A stretch of DNA of 64,000 nucleotides from positions 1 through 64,000 of the forward strand of contig JANSXT010000018.1 of the NCBI GenBank assembly GCA_024742765.1, in the 5' to 3' direction. Below are positions 8,324-16,240 of the stretch, one piece after another. The notes below the pieces were generated by a model that saw only the letters and a list, made by a program, of their open reading frames with translations, did no database searches and was not told the DNA's origin. Within the stretch, counting starts at the first letter, position 1. Every line of letters starts with the position of its first letter. The DNA is from Phyllobacteriaceae bacterium (GTDB lineage: Bacteria; Pseudomonadota; Alphaproteobacteria; Rhizobiales; Rhizobiaceae). A program made the translations under genes and the position numbers.

Positions 8324-9526
8324 TCAGACGTTACGCTTCACGCGGTCGCGCCGTGTCAGCAGATAGCGGCGCAGCGGCGGTTCGACGGCAAGCGAAACCG
8401 CTTTCTCATAGGCTTCGATGGCGCCGGTCGAATCGCCCAGATCGGCCAGCAGCTTCCCGCGCGCGGCCCAGAAGGGCTGGAAGGCGCGTGTGGCTTTTTC
8501 ATCGAGCCGCGACAGGGCGTCGAGCCCGGCCTGCGGACCGTGGCGTTCGGCGATGACGATGGCGTGGGCGACGGCCGCGCCGAGCGAAGGCGCGATCCGG
8601 CCAAGGCCGAAATAGAGCTTGTCCAGCGCCAGCCAGTCGATTCGGCCGGTCTTGGCGCGGTCCAGATGCAGGCCCTGGATCGCCGCCTCGATCTGGAACC
8701 GGCCGGGTGCGGCGAGCGTTTGGGCTGCCGCGAGCGCCTTCTGCCCGAAGACGATCAGCCGCCCGTCCCAGAGCCTTGCGTCCTGCTCGTCGAGCGGCAC
8801 AAGCATGCCGTCCCGGATGCGCGCATGGCGCCGGGCATGGCCGAAGGCGATCAATGCGGCAAGCCCGTGCGCCTCGGCATCGTCCGGCGCCAGATGGCGC
8901 AACAGGTCGGCCAGATAGAGCGCTTCGTGGCCGAGCGCGTCGGTCGGCGCCAGCCAGTCCAGCGCATGGGCGGCATAGATCGCCTCGCGCACCGCGCCCA
9001 GCCGCGCGGGCAGATCGGTCTCGTCCGGCATCTGGAAGGGGATGCGCGCATCCCTGATCTTGCGTTTGGCGCGCACGAGCCGCTGCGCCATGGCCGACGG
9101 CGTGACGACGAAGGCGCGGGCAATGTCGGCGGCTTCGACGCCGAGCACGGTCTGAAGCATCAGCGGCGTGTGCATATCAGCGGGCAGCGCCGGGTGGGCG
9201 CAGACCATCATCAGCGAAAGCCGCTCGTCGGGCATCGGGTCGGCTGTCGCCGAAGGCTCGGGCGTGTCGGGGATCGCATCGGTTTCGGGAAAGCGCACGC
9301 GCCGCCTTTGCGCGTCGGTCAGCCGGTTGCGCGCCGCAGTGAGAAGCCAGGCTTCGGGATTGTCCGGCACGCCGGTTTCCGGCCAGCTTCTGAGGGCGTT
9401 GGCGAACGCGTCGGCCAGCGCGTCCTCGGCGCCGGCGATATCGCCGCTGCGCTTGGCCAGAATGGCGATCAGCTTGCCGTAGGATGCCCGCGCCGCGCCT
9501 TCGGCGGCGCGGGCCACCTCGCTCAT
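8324..9526 (-). CDS. ECF RNA polymerase sigma factor with DUF6596/TPR-like C-terminal domain
   Basis: A 400-residue sigma factor of the YciI-linked ECF group (ECF42-like). Sigma region 2 spans ~10-80 (AEDALADAFANALRSWPETGVPDNPEAWLL) and region 4 spans ~110-165 (LPLMLQTVLG..AADIARAF and AQRLVRAKRKIRDA). A long helical C-terminal domain from ~185 replaces a classical anti-sigma factor in this group. There is no anti-sigma gene nearby. The start at 9526 overlaps the yciI stop by ATGA; the longer frame from 9583 lies inside yciI. It is the last gene of an SRPBCC-yciI-sigma unit. Confidence 0.9.
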   Translation of the reverse strand: MSEVARAAEGAARASYGKLIAILAKRSGDIAGAEDALADAFANALRSWPETGVPDNPEAWLLTAARNRLTDAQRRRVRFPETDAIPDTPEPSATADPMPDERLSLMMVCAHPALPADMHTPLMLQTVLGVEAADIARAFVVTPSAMAQRLVRAKRKIRDARIPFQMPDETDLPARLGAVREAIYAAHALDWLAPTDALGHEALYLADLLRHLAPDDAEAHGLAALIAFGHARRHARIRDGMLVPLDEQDARLWDGRLIVFGQKALAAAQTLAAPGRFQIEAAIQGLHLDRAKTGRIDWLALDKLYFGLGRIAPSLGAAVAHAIVIAERHGPQAGLDALSRLDEKATRAFQPFWAARGKLLADLGDSTGAIEAYEKAVSLAVEPPLRRYLLTRRDRVKRNV

Positions 9527-9876
9527 GCGCCGCCCATGGCGGAGGCGCGGATCTCGACCTTGCCGCCCTTGGCGGCGGGACACTTCTCGGCCCAGGCCAT
9601 GGCGGCGTCGAGATCGGGCACGTCGATGACGAAATAGCCGCCCAGCGTCTCCTTTGTGTCAGCGAACGGGCCGTCCTGCACCGTCTTGCTGCCGGTCTTC
9701 AGGCTCAGCGTCGTCGCGGTTTCGACCGGCTGCAGCCAGTCCGTGTCGACAAAGACGCCGGCCTCCTTGAGCGCGCCGATATAGGCGCCATAGACCTCCT
9801 GCATGGCGGCCCAGTCCTCCTGGGTCAGGTCGGCGAAGTCGGCAGGGTCGGAATAAAGAAGAAAAGTGTAGCGCAT
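9523..9876 (-). CDS. YciI-like (DGPF-domain) protein
   Basis: A 117-residue ferredoxin-fold protein of the YCII/DGPF family. It starts MRYTFLLYSDPADF and contains the hallmark VQDGPFADTKETLGGYFVID with the conserved DGPF. DGPF proteins are the constant genomic partners of ECF sigma factors with extended C-termini, and are thought to take part in signalling or be regulon members rather than act as characterised enzymes. Its stop overlaps the sigma-factor start and it begins 24 bases after the SRPBCC gene, so the three are probably one transcript. Confidence 0.92.
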   Translation of the reverse strand: MRYTFLLYSDPADFADLTQEDWAAMQEVYGAYIGALKEAGVFVDTDWLQPVETATTLSLKTGSKTVQDGPFADTKETLGGYFVIDVPDLDAAMAWAEKCPAAKGGKVEIRASAMGGA

Positions 9877-9900
9877 CGGTCTGTCTCCCTTGGGATGCGG

Positions 9901-10410
9901 TTAGGCTGCGGTTTGAAGATTGGCAAGGCCGCGCTCGAAGGTCGGGCCGACCATGCGGTCCATGAACAGGCCCATGACCCGGCCGATGGGATTGAAGCCC
10001 ATATCGGCCTGCATCGACCATGTGACATGGGCGCCGCCGTCTTTCGGCTCGGCGCGGATGGTCTGCAACGGCTTGCCCATCGGACCCAGATCGATCCGGT
10101 AGTGCACGGCATCGCCGGTGACCGAAGCGACGGTCTGGCTGCCCTTGCCCTCCTTGCCGGCAAAATGGAAACCCGAGCCGACACCCGACGCCGGCCCGAA
10201 CAGTGTGATCGACAGGTCCGGATCGGTGGACCTGTAAGGGTTGAAGCGCTGAAAGCCTTCGCCGGACGCCGCGAGCGCCAGAACGGTTTGGGCGTCGGCG
10301 TCGATCAGCGCCTGCCGCTCGACATGGACCTGTCGCGGAAGCAACAAGGTCGAAGCTGCCAGCACGGCAACCGCCGCGCCCGATGCTGCGAGGATTTGAA
10401 GAAGCGTCAT
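9901..10410 (-). CDS. SRPBCC (polyketide cyclase-like) protein with N-terminal membrane anchor
   Basis: A 169-residue protein. Residues ~4-25 (LLQILAASGAAVAVLAASTLLL) form a membrane helix or uncleaved signal, followed by a START-like domain with VERQALIDADAQTVLALAASGEGFQRFNPY and GKPLQTIRAEPKDGGAHVTW. It probably holds its ligand-binding domain at the inner membrane surface. The start at 10410 is preceded by AAAGGACATTCATC. It is first in the SRPBCC-yciI-ECF unit and is a plausible upstream input or target of that sigma factor. The ligand is unknown. Confidence 0.85.
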   Translation of the reverse strand: MTLLQILAASGAAVAVLAASTLLLPRQVHVERQALIDADAQTVLALAASGEGFQRFNPYRSTDPDLSITLFGPASGVGSGFHFAGKEGKGSQTVASVTGDAVHYRIDLGPMGKPLQTIRAEPKDGGAHVTWSMQADMGFNPIGRVMGLFMDRMVGPTFERGLANLQTAA

Positions 10411-10494
10411 GATGAATGTCCTTTCGTCACCGAGAGCACCATCGCTCTCAATGGGGTGACGAACGGACTGGGGCCCGATCGACATCGCGCACAA

Positions 10495-10522
10495 AAAAAC
10501 CGCGACAAGTGCCGCGGTTTTT
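10495..10522 (-). terminator. Bidirectional Rho-independent terminator
   Basis: AAAAACCGCG (10495-10504) pairs perfectly with CGCGGTTTTT (10513-10522) around an 8-base loop. In the minus direction the stem is followed by seven T, so it best ends the COX IV-like transcript; in the plus direction there are five T. The 173 bases between it and that gene show no convincing ORF. Confidence 0.75.
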
Positions 10523-10695
10523 CGAAAAGCGCTCTATGTGGCTGGCGTCAGCCGTCCATCGCCTTGACGATGTCGTCGGCCATTTTTCTGGAAGCACCCG
10601 GCCACAGGACAGTGTCGGTGATACGACCGGTCGCCCCGCCGCAACCAAAACGGACCGGACGTCCGCAAAGGCGACGCGTGGGGGAACAGCGCCCG

Positions 10696-10917
10696 TCAGA
10701 GGACGAAGCGCGAGACGATCATCAGCAGGACGAAGACGATGATACCGCCGAACAGGCCGCCGCCGGCGAAGAAGCCGAATGCCATGGCGATCAGCAGCGC
10801 CACGGTCGCGACCGTGCCCCACTTGGTCAGCGCGAGGAACAGGTTGAAGGTCTTCTCATGCTCCGGATAGTCCATCGCCGCGCCGGCGTCGTGGTTGGTC
10901 TCGGTCTGCTCGCCCAT
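10696..10917 (-). CDS. aa3-type cytochrome c oxidase subunit IV-like small membrane protein
   Basis: A 73-residue protein with the signature MDYPEHEKTFNLFLALTKWG before a hydrophobic C-terminal half (about residues 33-72, one long or two short helices). This matches the short subunit IV of bacterial aa3 oxidases, a non-catalytic accessory helix known mainly from Alphaproteobacteria. GGAGACCGCC precedes the ATG. No other oxidase subunit is nearby, which is normal because this gene is often unlinked. A terminator follows 174 bases downstream. Confidence 0.85.
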   Translation of the reverse strand: MGEQTETNHDAGAAMDYPEHEKTFNLFLALTKWGTVATVALLIAMAFGFFAGGGLFGGIIVFVLLMIVSRFVL

Positions 10918-11014
10918 GGCGGTCTCCGCTCGTCACATTGGATGCTGCCGTGCGCATAGCGAAAACCGCGCCGCACATCAATGGCGCAAGATCGCCGAAG
11001 ACGAGCGGTGCCGG

Positions 11015-11761
11015 TCAGGCGGCGTTGAGCGCGTAGCGGGCGGTCGGCCGCACGCACAGCGGCGGCAGCGCATCCTCGAGCCGGTCGAACAACAGCCGCG
11101 CCTCGGTCTCGGTGTAGTGGAACAACGGATTGCGGCTCATGATGTAATCGACATTGCTGCGCGGAATGCCCAGCAGCACCACATCGATGAACAACCCGTC
11201 GGGATGGATGGGGCCGGCCAGACGCGTCGCCCCGAACACGCGGCGATAGTAGGCTTCATGTTGCAGCTTGATCAGGCACAGGCAGTAGTCGGCGCCCTTG
11301 TGCAGCGTCATCATGGTCGACAGGCGGTGCGTCAGCAGCGGCAGCGCCGGCACGGTCGGCGCAAGATCCGGATCGATGGCGAAGCGGCTGGGATCGACGA
11401 ACACCATGCCCTGCGCCAGAAGCGGCGACAGGGTCTCGGAGAAATATTCCATGGCGGGCGTCGGCGGCGTGTCGGCCGACAAAAGGTTCAGCCGCATGGA
11501 CGAAACCAGTTGGTCGGCATGATAGAGCCCGAACACATAGGTGTCGGGATCGAAATCCAGCGGTTCGATTACCGGCGATTCGAACTTGCTCTCATAGATG
11601 TCGCGCGGATTGAAGGCCCGCAGGCGCAGGGCGCCGACATCCTCAAAATCCTCCGGTGTGGAGATCCGGCGGTATTCAACCGCGTCCATGACGGACAGCA
11701 GCCGATTGGCCACGGCGTCGTTGCGGTGGCGGCCTTTTGCTTCAGTCGCATTGCGATCCAC
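11015..11761 (-). CDS. FeeM-like N-acyl amino acid synthase / acyl-homoserine-lactone-synthase fold protein
   Basis: A 248-residue GNAT-fold protein. The opening YRRISTPEDFEDVGALRLRAF, the middle LVSSMRLNLL, and FVDPSRFAIDPD resemble the FeeM N-acyl amino acid synthase group, a relative of LuxI-type autoinducer synthases. The expected reaction joins an acyl group from acyl carrier protein to an amino acid or similar amine. The C-terminal DVVLLGIPRSNVDYIMSRNPLFHY is typical of the rhizobial version. The start is GTG at 11761 behind GGGGGACGACGCC. A 20-bp dyad lies 41 bases upstream. The product is unknown and there is no LuxR gene in view. Confidence 0.75.
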   Translation of the reverse strand: MDRNATEAKGRHRNDAVANRLLSVMDAVEYRRISTPEDFEDVGALRLRAFNPRDIYESKFESPVIEPLDFDPDTYVFGLYHADQLVSSMRLNLLSADTPPTPAMEYFSETLSPLLAQGMVFVDPSRFAIDPDLAPTVPALPLLTHRLSTMMTLHKGADYCLCLIKLQHEAYYRRVFGATRLAGPIHPDGLFIDVVLLGIPRSNVDYIMSRNPLFHYTETEARLLFDRLEDALPPLCVRPTARYALNAA

Positions 11762-11802
11762 GGCGTCGTCCCCCGGTAAGTTGACCCGCCGTAAGGTTAG
11801 CT

Positions 11803-11822
11803 TTTACGAAAATTCGCGTAAA
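11803..11822. promoter_or_regulatory. 20-bp dyad TTTACG-N8-CGTAAA upstream of the FeeM-like gene
   Basis: Six-base perfect arms separated by 8 bases give a 20-bp symmetric element 41 bases before the GTG start. The length is like lux-type boxes but the sequence does not match the classical consensus. The surrounding 184-base intergenic stretch is AT-rich and probably holds the promoter. Confidence 0.4.
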
Positions 11823-11945
11823 TTCCCAAGAAATCGCAGTTTGTTGTTAAGGTTAATTCTTAATCAACTGCCAATCAAACAGGCAACGCCGGCAAGCCGA
11901 AATTGGCGACGGCGCGACAAAGACAATCAGTTTGTGGGTTGAGGC

Positions 11946-14297
11946 TCAGCCCGCGGCAGCGTCGTCCACGGCCGCAACGTCGTTGGGCGCGGCCCTTTCG
12001 GACGGCATGCGTGTCGCCATCTCGGCAATGGCGGTGGCCGGCAGCGCGGGGCCAAACAAATAGCCCTGCACCTTGTCGATCTTGCCCGATCCCCGCACGA
12101 TGGCGAGCTGGCTGGCCGTCTCGACGCCCTCGACCGTGATCTTCAGGCCGAGACCATGGCACAGATCGGTAATGCCGTGCAGCAGCGCCAGCGGCGTTTC
12201 ACCGGTTTCGATTCCGGCGACAAACGATCGGTCGATCTTGACGCGGTCGAGCGGCAGCCGGTGCAGATAGCTCAGTGACGAATAGCCGGTGCCGAAATCG
12301 TCGAGCGCAATCCCGACGCCGGTTTCGCGAATACGGGTCAGGCGTTCGATCATGTCCGCCTCGTTGCTGATCACCGCGGTTTCTGTGATCTCGATGATCA
12401 GCCGGTCGGGCGACAGCCGCGCCGCTTCGAGCGCGCTCTGGACCGTCTGGCCGATGCCGTCCCGCTGGAAGTCGATCGAGGACAGGTTGACCGACACGGT
12501 CACATGGTCGGGCCAGCGGGCGCATTCCCGCGTCGCCGTGCGGATGACGCTTTCGGTCAACTTGGTGATGATGCCCATCTCCTCGGCCAGCGGAATATAC
12601 TCGGCCGGCGAGATGTTGCCATGCTCGGGATGATGCCACCGCGACAGTGCCTCGCAGCCGACGATCCGTCCGGTCGTCGCCTCGACGATCGGCTGGTAGC
12701 GCACCGACAGCGTGCCCATCTCGATCGCCTTGGCCAGTTCGCCCTTCAGAAGCTGCCGCCGCAGATAGCGCTCGTTCATGTCGCGTTCGAACAGCGACCA
12801 GACACCCTTGCCCATCGCCTTGGAGTGGTAGAGCGCCAGATCGGCCTCGACCATTGCCGTCTGCAGATCGAACTGGCCGGCCTTGCCGCTGGTGATGCCG
12901 AACGACTGGGTGACGAAGACTTTCTCCGGACCGATGCGGAACGACCGGCGCAGGCAATCGCGCATGCCGTCGGCAAACCGGGTCATGTCGAAATCGCCCG
13001 GCAGCCGGTCGACGAACAGCATGAACTCGTCGCCGCCGAGCCTTGAGATCACGGCGCAGTCGCCATAGTCACGCCGCAGCCGGCGGGCAATGGCGCGCAG
13101 CAGCGCATCGCCCTGCGCATGGCCGATGGAATCGTTGACACGCTTGAAGTCGTCGACATCGAAGGCGATCAGAAGGTATTGCGAGTCGGGATCGGCGGCC
13201 GCCGCCCGGCGCATCGCCTCCTCGCTGAAATGGGTCCGGTTGGGCAGTTCGGTCAGGCTGTCGAAGCGCGCCATCGCCTTGATGCGCTCCTGCGCCCTTG
13301 CCCGTTCGGTCACCTCTTCAAGGATGAGCACCGATCCGCCTTCGGGGCGCTGTGTGCCGGAAAACTCGACATGCACGCCGTTGGTCAGCCTGATCTCCGC
13401 TTTCCTGCCATCGGTGACCAACAGGTTCGAGACGATCTCGTGGAACGATGCCGCCTGGTCGGCCGGCACCAGTCCGAAGCGGCGCGCATAACGCATCAGC
13501 GCGGCAAAGCGGCGCCCTTCGACATGCACATGCTGGGGAATTTGCAGGATCAGGCGGGCACGGCGGTTGATGACGACGACGCGCTGGTTGCGGTCGAACA
13601 TGATCACGCCATGCGACATGTTGGTCAGCGCAAGGTTGAACCGCTCCGCGATTTCCGCTTTCTCGACCCGCCCGCGCACCGCCTCGACGACCCGCTCGCG
13701 CACGCGCCGCACCATCGACAGCACCAGGCTGATATAGGGCAGGAACAAAAGGACAGCGACCTTGCTGGCCCAGCCTTCATGCGACAGCAGGATGATCGCC
13801 GGCCAGATCAGCATGCTGATCAGGGCAAAGGCCGCCAGCCGCACCGAGCCGTAAAGCCGTCCGACAATGGTCGGCATCGCCGCGAAAACCGCCGAGAGGC
13901 CGGCGATCACCGAGAAATCGGTTCCCACGACGCCCAGGCAGAACCATGCGAACATGCCCACCGCCAGCGCCGACAGCGTCGACGACATCGTGTAGCGGGT
14001 TTCCCAGTCCCGGGCCCAGCCTATCCTCTCTTCGACCGGACGCTGGATCGCACTGATCCGTTCGCGCTCATAGCGGGAGGTGTGATAGAAGCGCACCGAT
14101 GTGGCTGCAACGAAGATGGCCGGCCAGATGCCGGTCAACACGACGCCGCTTTCGAAATAGACGCAGATGGAAATGGCGACCTGCAGCGTCAGGCCCATCA
14201 GCATGCTGCGCCGGTCAGCGAACAGGCTGTCGACAAAATTCAGGTAAATATCGATCTCGGCCTCATCGCCGTGCGGCGATCGATCCAGTCGTGTCAT
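11946..14297 (-). CDS. Membrane GGDEF-EAL cyclic-di-GMP turnover protein
   Basis: A 783-residue inner-membrane signalling enzyme. Two clusters of hydrophobic helices lie at ~30-75 and ~100-175, then a short coiled segment and a PAS-like domain (~215-335, NMSHGVIMFDRNQRVVVINRRA). The GGDEF domain covers ~340-510 with SRLGGDEFMLF near 418, an intact active site for c-di-GMP synthesis. The EAL domain covers ~525-770 with CEALSRWHH near 547, NLSSIDFQ, IEITETA, DDFGTGYSSLSYL and VEGVET, so the phosphodiesterase residues are also intact. Net direction cannot be read from sequence. It stands alone; the upstream 290 bases hold the promoter region. Confidence 0.93.
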   Translation of the reverse strand: MTRLDRSPHGDEAEIDIYLNFVDSLFADRRSMLMGLTLQVAISICVYFESGVVLTGIWPAIFVAATSVRFYHTSRYERERISAIQRPVEERIGWARDWETRYTMSSTLSALAVGMFAWFCLGVVGTDFSVIAGLSAVFAAMPTIVGRLYGSVRLAAFALISMLIWPAIILLSHEGWASKVAVLLFLPYISLVLSMVRRVRERVVEAVRGRVEKAEIAERFNLALTNMSHGVIMFDRNQRVVVINRRARLILQIPQHVHVEGRRFAALMRYARRFGLVPADQAASFHEIVSNLLVTDGRKAEIRLTNGVHVEFSGTQRPEGGSVLILEEVTERARAQERIKAMARFDSLTELPNRTHFSEEAMRRAAAADPDSQYLLIAFDVDDFKRVNDSIGHAQGDALLRAIARRLRRDYGDCAVISRLGGDEFMLFVDRLPGDFDMTRFADGMRDCLRRSFRIGPEKVFVTQSFGITSGKAGQFDLQTAMVEADLALYHSKAMGKGVWSLFERDMNERYLRRQLLKGELAKAIEMGTLSVRYQPIVEATTGRIVGCEALSRWHHPEHGNISPAEYIPLAEEMGIITKLTESVIRTATRECARWPDHVTVSVNLSSIDFQRDGIGQTVQSALEAARLSPDRLIIEITETAVISNEADMIERLTRIRETGVGIALDDFGTGYSSLSYLHRLPLDRVKIDRSFVAGIETGETPLALLHGITDLCHGLGLKITVEGVETASQLAIVRGSGKIDKVQGYLFGPALPATAIAEMATRMPSERAAPNDVAAVDDAAAG

Positions 14298-14549
14298 TGC
14301 CTGCCCTTTCGGCAGGACAATACGACCGACGCCGTTAATGAACGGTGTAGGACTCGCGAATCGGAACAGTAAGGCGCGGAAAAACAGGCCTTTTCACCGC
14401 GACGATCCATGACATTGGATCAAGGTGACGCTGCGAAACTAAAATATTATTCGTTAAAGATTCATTACCGCAACGGGCATCACATGAAGATTTTGGACAC
14501 TATACTTGTTGAGGCCCCGTCCTAGGCATCGATATAAACATTGAACGCC

Positions 14550-14571
14550 AACCCCCAATATTTTGGGGGTT
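14550..14571 (-). terminator. Perfect 9-bp hairpin after the SDR gene
   Basis: AACCCCCAA (14550-14558) pairs with TTGGGGGTT (14563-14571) around TATT, 20 bases after the SDR stop in its direction of transcription. It lacks a T run, so it may act as a transcript-end stabiliser rather than a classical terminator. The rest of 14298-14590 is AT-rich non-coding sequence upstream of the GGDEF-EAL gene. Confidence 0.45.
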
Positions 14572-14590
14572 AGCCCGCCCTTACATTGGC

Positions 14591-15364
14591 TCAGCTCCGC
14601 ACATCATAGCCGCCATCGACTGTGATCGTGGTGCCGGTCATGTAGCGCGACGCATCCGACACCAGCAGCAGCAGCGCGCCGGCCAGATCGTCCGGCACCC
14701 CCAGACGGCCCATCGGAATGGAGGTTTTCAGGATGGCTGCCAGCCCGGCATCGAGATGATCGCGGGTCATCGCGGTTGGATACCAGCCCGGCGCCAGCGC
14801 GTTGACCCGAACGCCGTCGGCTGCCCATTCCAGCGCCAGCGCCCGCGTCAACTGTTCCATCGCCGCCTTGCTGGTCGCATAGGCCGAAAGCCCGCGCATC
14901 GGCCGGCGGCCGAGAATGCTGGTCACGTTGACGATCGCGCCGCCGCCATTGGCGCGCATGACGTCATGGGCCATGCGGCACAGTTCGGCCACCGCCGTCA
15001 CGTTGACGTCCATGATGCCCGCGAAATCGGCCGACGCCTGCCGGGCGGCCTTTTCAACGCGAAAGCCGGCCGCATTGTTGACCAGCACGTCGAAACCGCC
15101 GAACGCCTTGATCGCGGTGCCGATCGCTTCGCGCGCATCGGCGTCATTGCGCACATCGCCGCGCAGATCGGCGAAACGGTTGGCCATGTCGCCCGCATCC
15201 CAGTCCGGTGCGGTGTCGCTCAGATTGACGACCAGCGCTCCGCGCGCCAGCAGCGCCCGCGCGAAACCCGCGCCCAGCCCCATCGACGCGCCGGTGATCA
15301 GACACACTTTTCCCTCAACGGAAAAAAGCGGGTCTGCAGCCCCGCGCATCAACTGCTTCACCAT
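14591..15364 (-). CDS. Short-chain dehydrogenase/reductase (SDR)
   Basis: A 257-residue classical SDR. Motifs are the cofactor loop LITGASMGLGAGFA (about 22-35), NNAAG near 98-102, catalytic Ser in IVNVTSILG (~151) and YATSKAAM (Tyr ~167, Lys ~171), ending with TGTTITVDGGYDVRS. Such proteins oxidise or reduce sugars, sugar acids or polyols with NAD(P). It diverges from TRAP transporter genes with an operator-like dyad between, suggesting it acts on the imported substrate. Start 15364 is chosen from the cofactor-loop distance; an ATG 15 codons upstream is possible. Confidence 0.87.
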   Translation of the reverse strand: MVKQLMRGAADPLFSVEGKVCLITGASMGLGAGFARALLARGALVVNLSDTAPDWDAGDMANRFADLRGDVRNDADAREAIGTAIKAFGGFDVLVNNAAGFRVEKAARQASADFAGIMDVNVTAVAELCRMAHDVMRANGGGAIVNVTSILGRRPMRGLSAYATSKAAMEQLTRALALEWAADGVRVNALAPGWYPTAMTRDHLDAGLAAILKTSIPMGRLGVPDDLAGALLLLVSDASRYMTGTTITVDGGYDVRS

Positions 15365-15457
15365 CTGACATTTGCCCTCGCCTGCGCCCCAACGTTCCAT
15401 CAACGCCAAAGTTTGCGCGGCGTCAATCGCGGTGCATTCGTCAGCGATCGAACGGTT

Positions 15458-15484
15458 TGACTGGTTAAAATTGTTTACCAGTCA
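15458..15484. promoter_or_regulatory. Operator-like dyad between SDR and TRAP dctQM
   Basis: TGACTGGT (15458-15465) is repeated exactly inverted as ACCAGTCA (15477-15484) with an AT-rich 11-base centre. It lies 94 bases before the SDR start and 163 bases before dctQ, so one bound regulator could control both directions. No regulator gene is adjacent, so control would be in trans. Confidence 0.6.
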
Positions 15485-15646
15485 TTGCCATCGCTTCCGT
15501 TCGGTGCTAGCTGCCGACGCGGCTGCGTTCGCGCGGCGGTGGAGGCGCGCCTTGATTTTCCCGTCGCGGACCAACAAGGTGCGCCGACCGGCGGCCATGG
15601 GTTTGCAACCATGATCGCGGGCTCGCGGCAATCTCAGGGGAGGAGT

Positions 15647-16240
15647 ATGGCTGCTTTATTGAGAGTTTCGGCCGGCATCGACGCCGTCAACACGTTCATC
15701 GGGCGGTCGGTCTCGTGGCTGATCCTGGTCGCCGTGCTGGTCAGCGCCGGCAATGCGACGATCCGCAAGATCTTCGACAATTCGTCCAATGCCTGGCTCG
15801 AACTGCAATGGTATCTGTACGGCGCCGTCTTCATGCTGGCCGCCTCCTATACGCTGTTGCGCAACGAGCATGTGCGCATCGATGTGGCCACCTCCGGCTT
15901 TTCCAAGCGCACGCGCGACTGGATCGACCTGCTCGGGCACATCTTCTTCCTCATGCCCTTCTGCCTGATCATGGTGTGGATTTCCTGGCCCTTCTTCTGG
16001 GTCTCGTTCACCTCGAAGGAGATCTCGGTCAATGCATCGGGCCTGATCCTGTGGCCGGCCAAGTTCCTTGTTCTGGCCGGTTTCGTGCTCCTCACATTCC
16101 AGGGCATCTCCGAAATCATCAAGCGCATCGCGGTGATCCGCGGCCTCATCGACGATCCGACCGCCGAGCATGAACTGCCGCCGATGATCGAGGAGATGGA
16201 GAGCGCCGCCGACCTCCAGGATCGGATGAAGAACAAATGA
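15647..16240 (+). CDS. dctQ: TRAP transporter small permease subunit (DctQ family)
   Basis: A 197-residue membrane protein with four hydrophobic helices (about 17-37, 55-75, 92-120, 135-160) and the DctQ-typical segment SNAWLELQWYLYGAVFMLAASYTLLRNEHVRID. It forms the membrane complex with DctM, which imports an organic acid using the sodium gradient. GGGGAGGAGT lies directly before the ATG at 15647. Its stop overlaps the dctM start (ATGA). No dctP gene is in this operon. Confidence 0.92.
   Translation: MAALLRVSAGIDAVNTFIGRSVSWLILVAVLVSAGNATIRKIFDNSSNAWLELQWYLYGAVFMLAASYTLLRNEHVRIDVATSGFSKRTRDWIDLLGHIFFLMPFCLIMVWISWPFFWVSFTSKEISVNASGLILWPAKFLVLAGFVLLTFQGISEIIKRIAVIRGLIDDPTAEHELPPMIEEMESAADLQDRMKNK

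Noticed and set aside
7781-9637. A 618-codon open frame on the plus strand
   Set aside because: It is antisense to the membrane hydrolase and the ECF sigma factor, both well supported; no recognisable domain or ribosome-binding site.
10523-10695. Possible small minus-strand protein ending MADDIVKAMDG
   Set aside because: The last residues look protein-like, but no start codon with a ribosome-binding site precedes them and the upstream frame is not protein-like; the only in-frame ATG gives 11 residues.
11015-11761. FeeM-like gene as a true LuxI autoinducer synthase
   Set aside because: The overall pattern and the C-terminal region match the FeeM-type group better, and no luxR gene is adjacent; kept as a related fold only.
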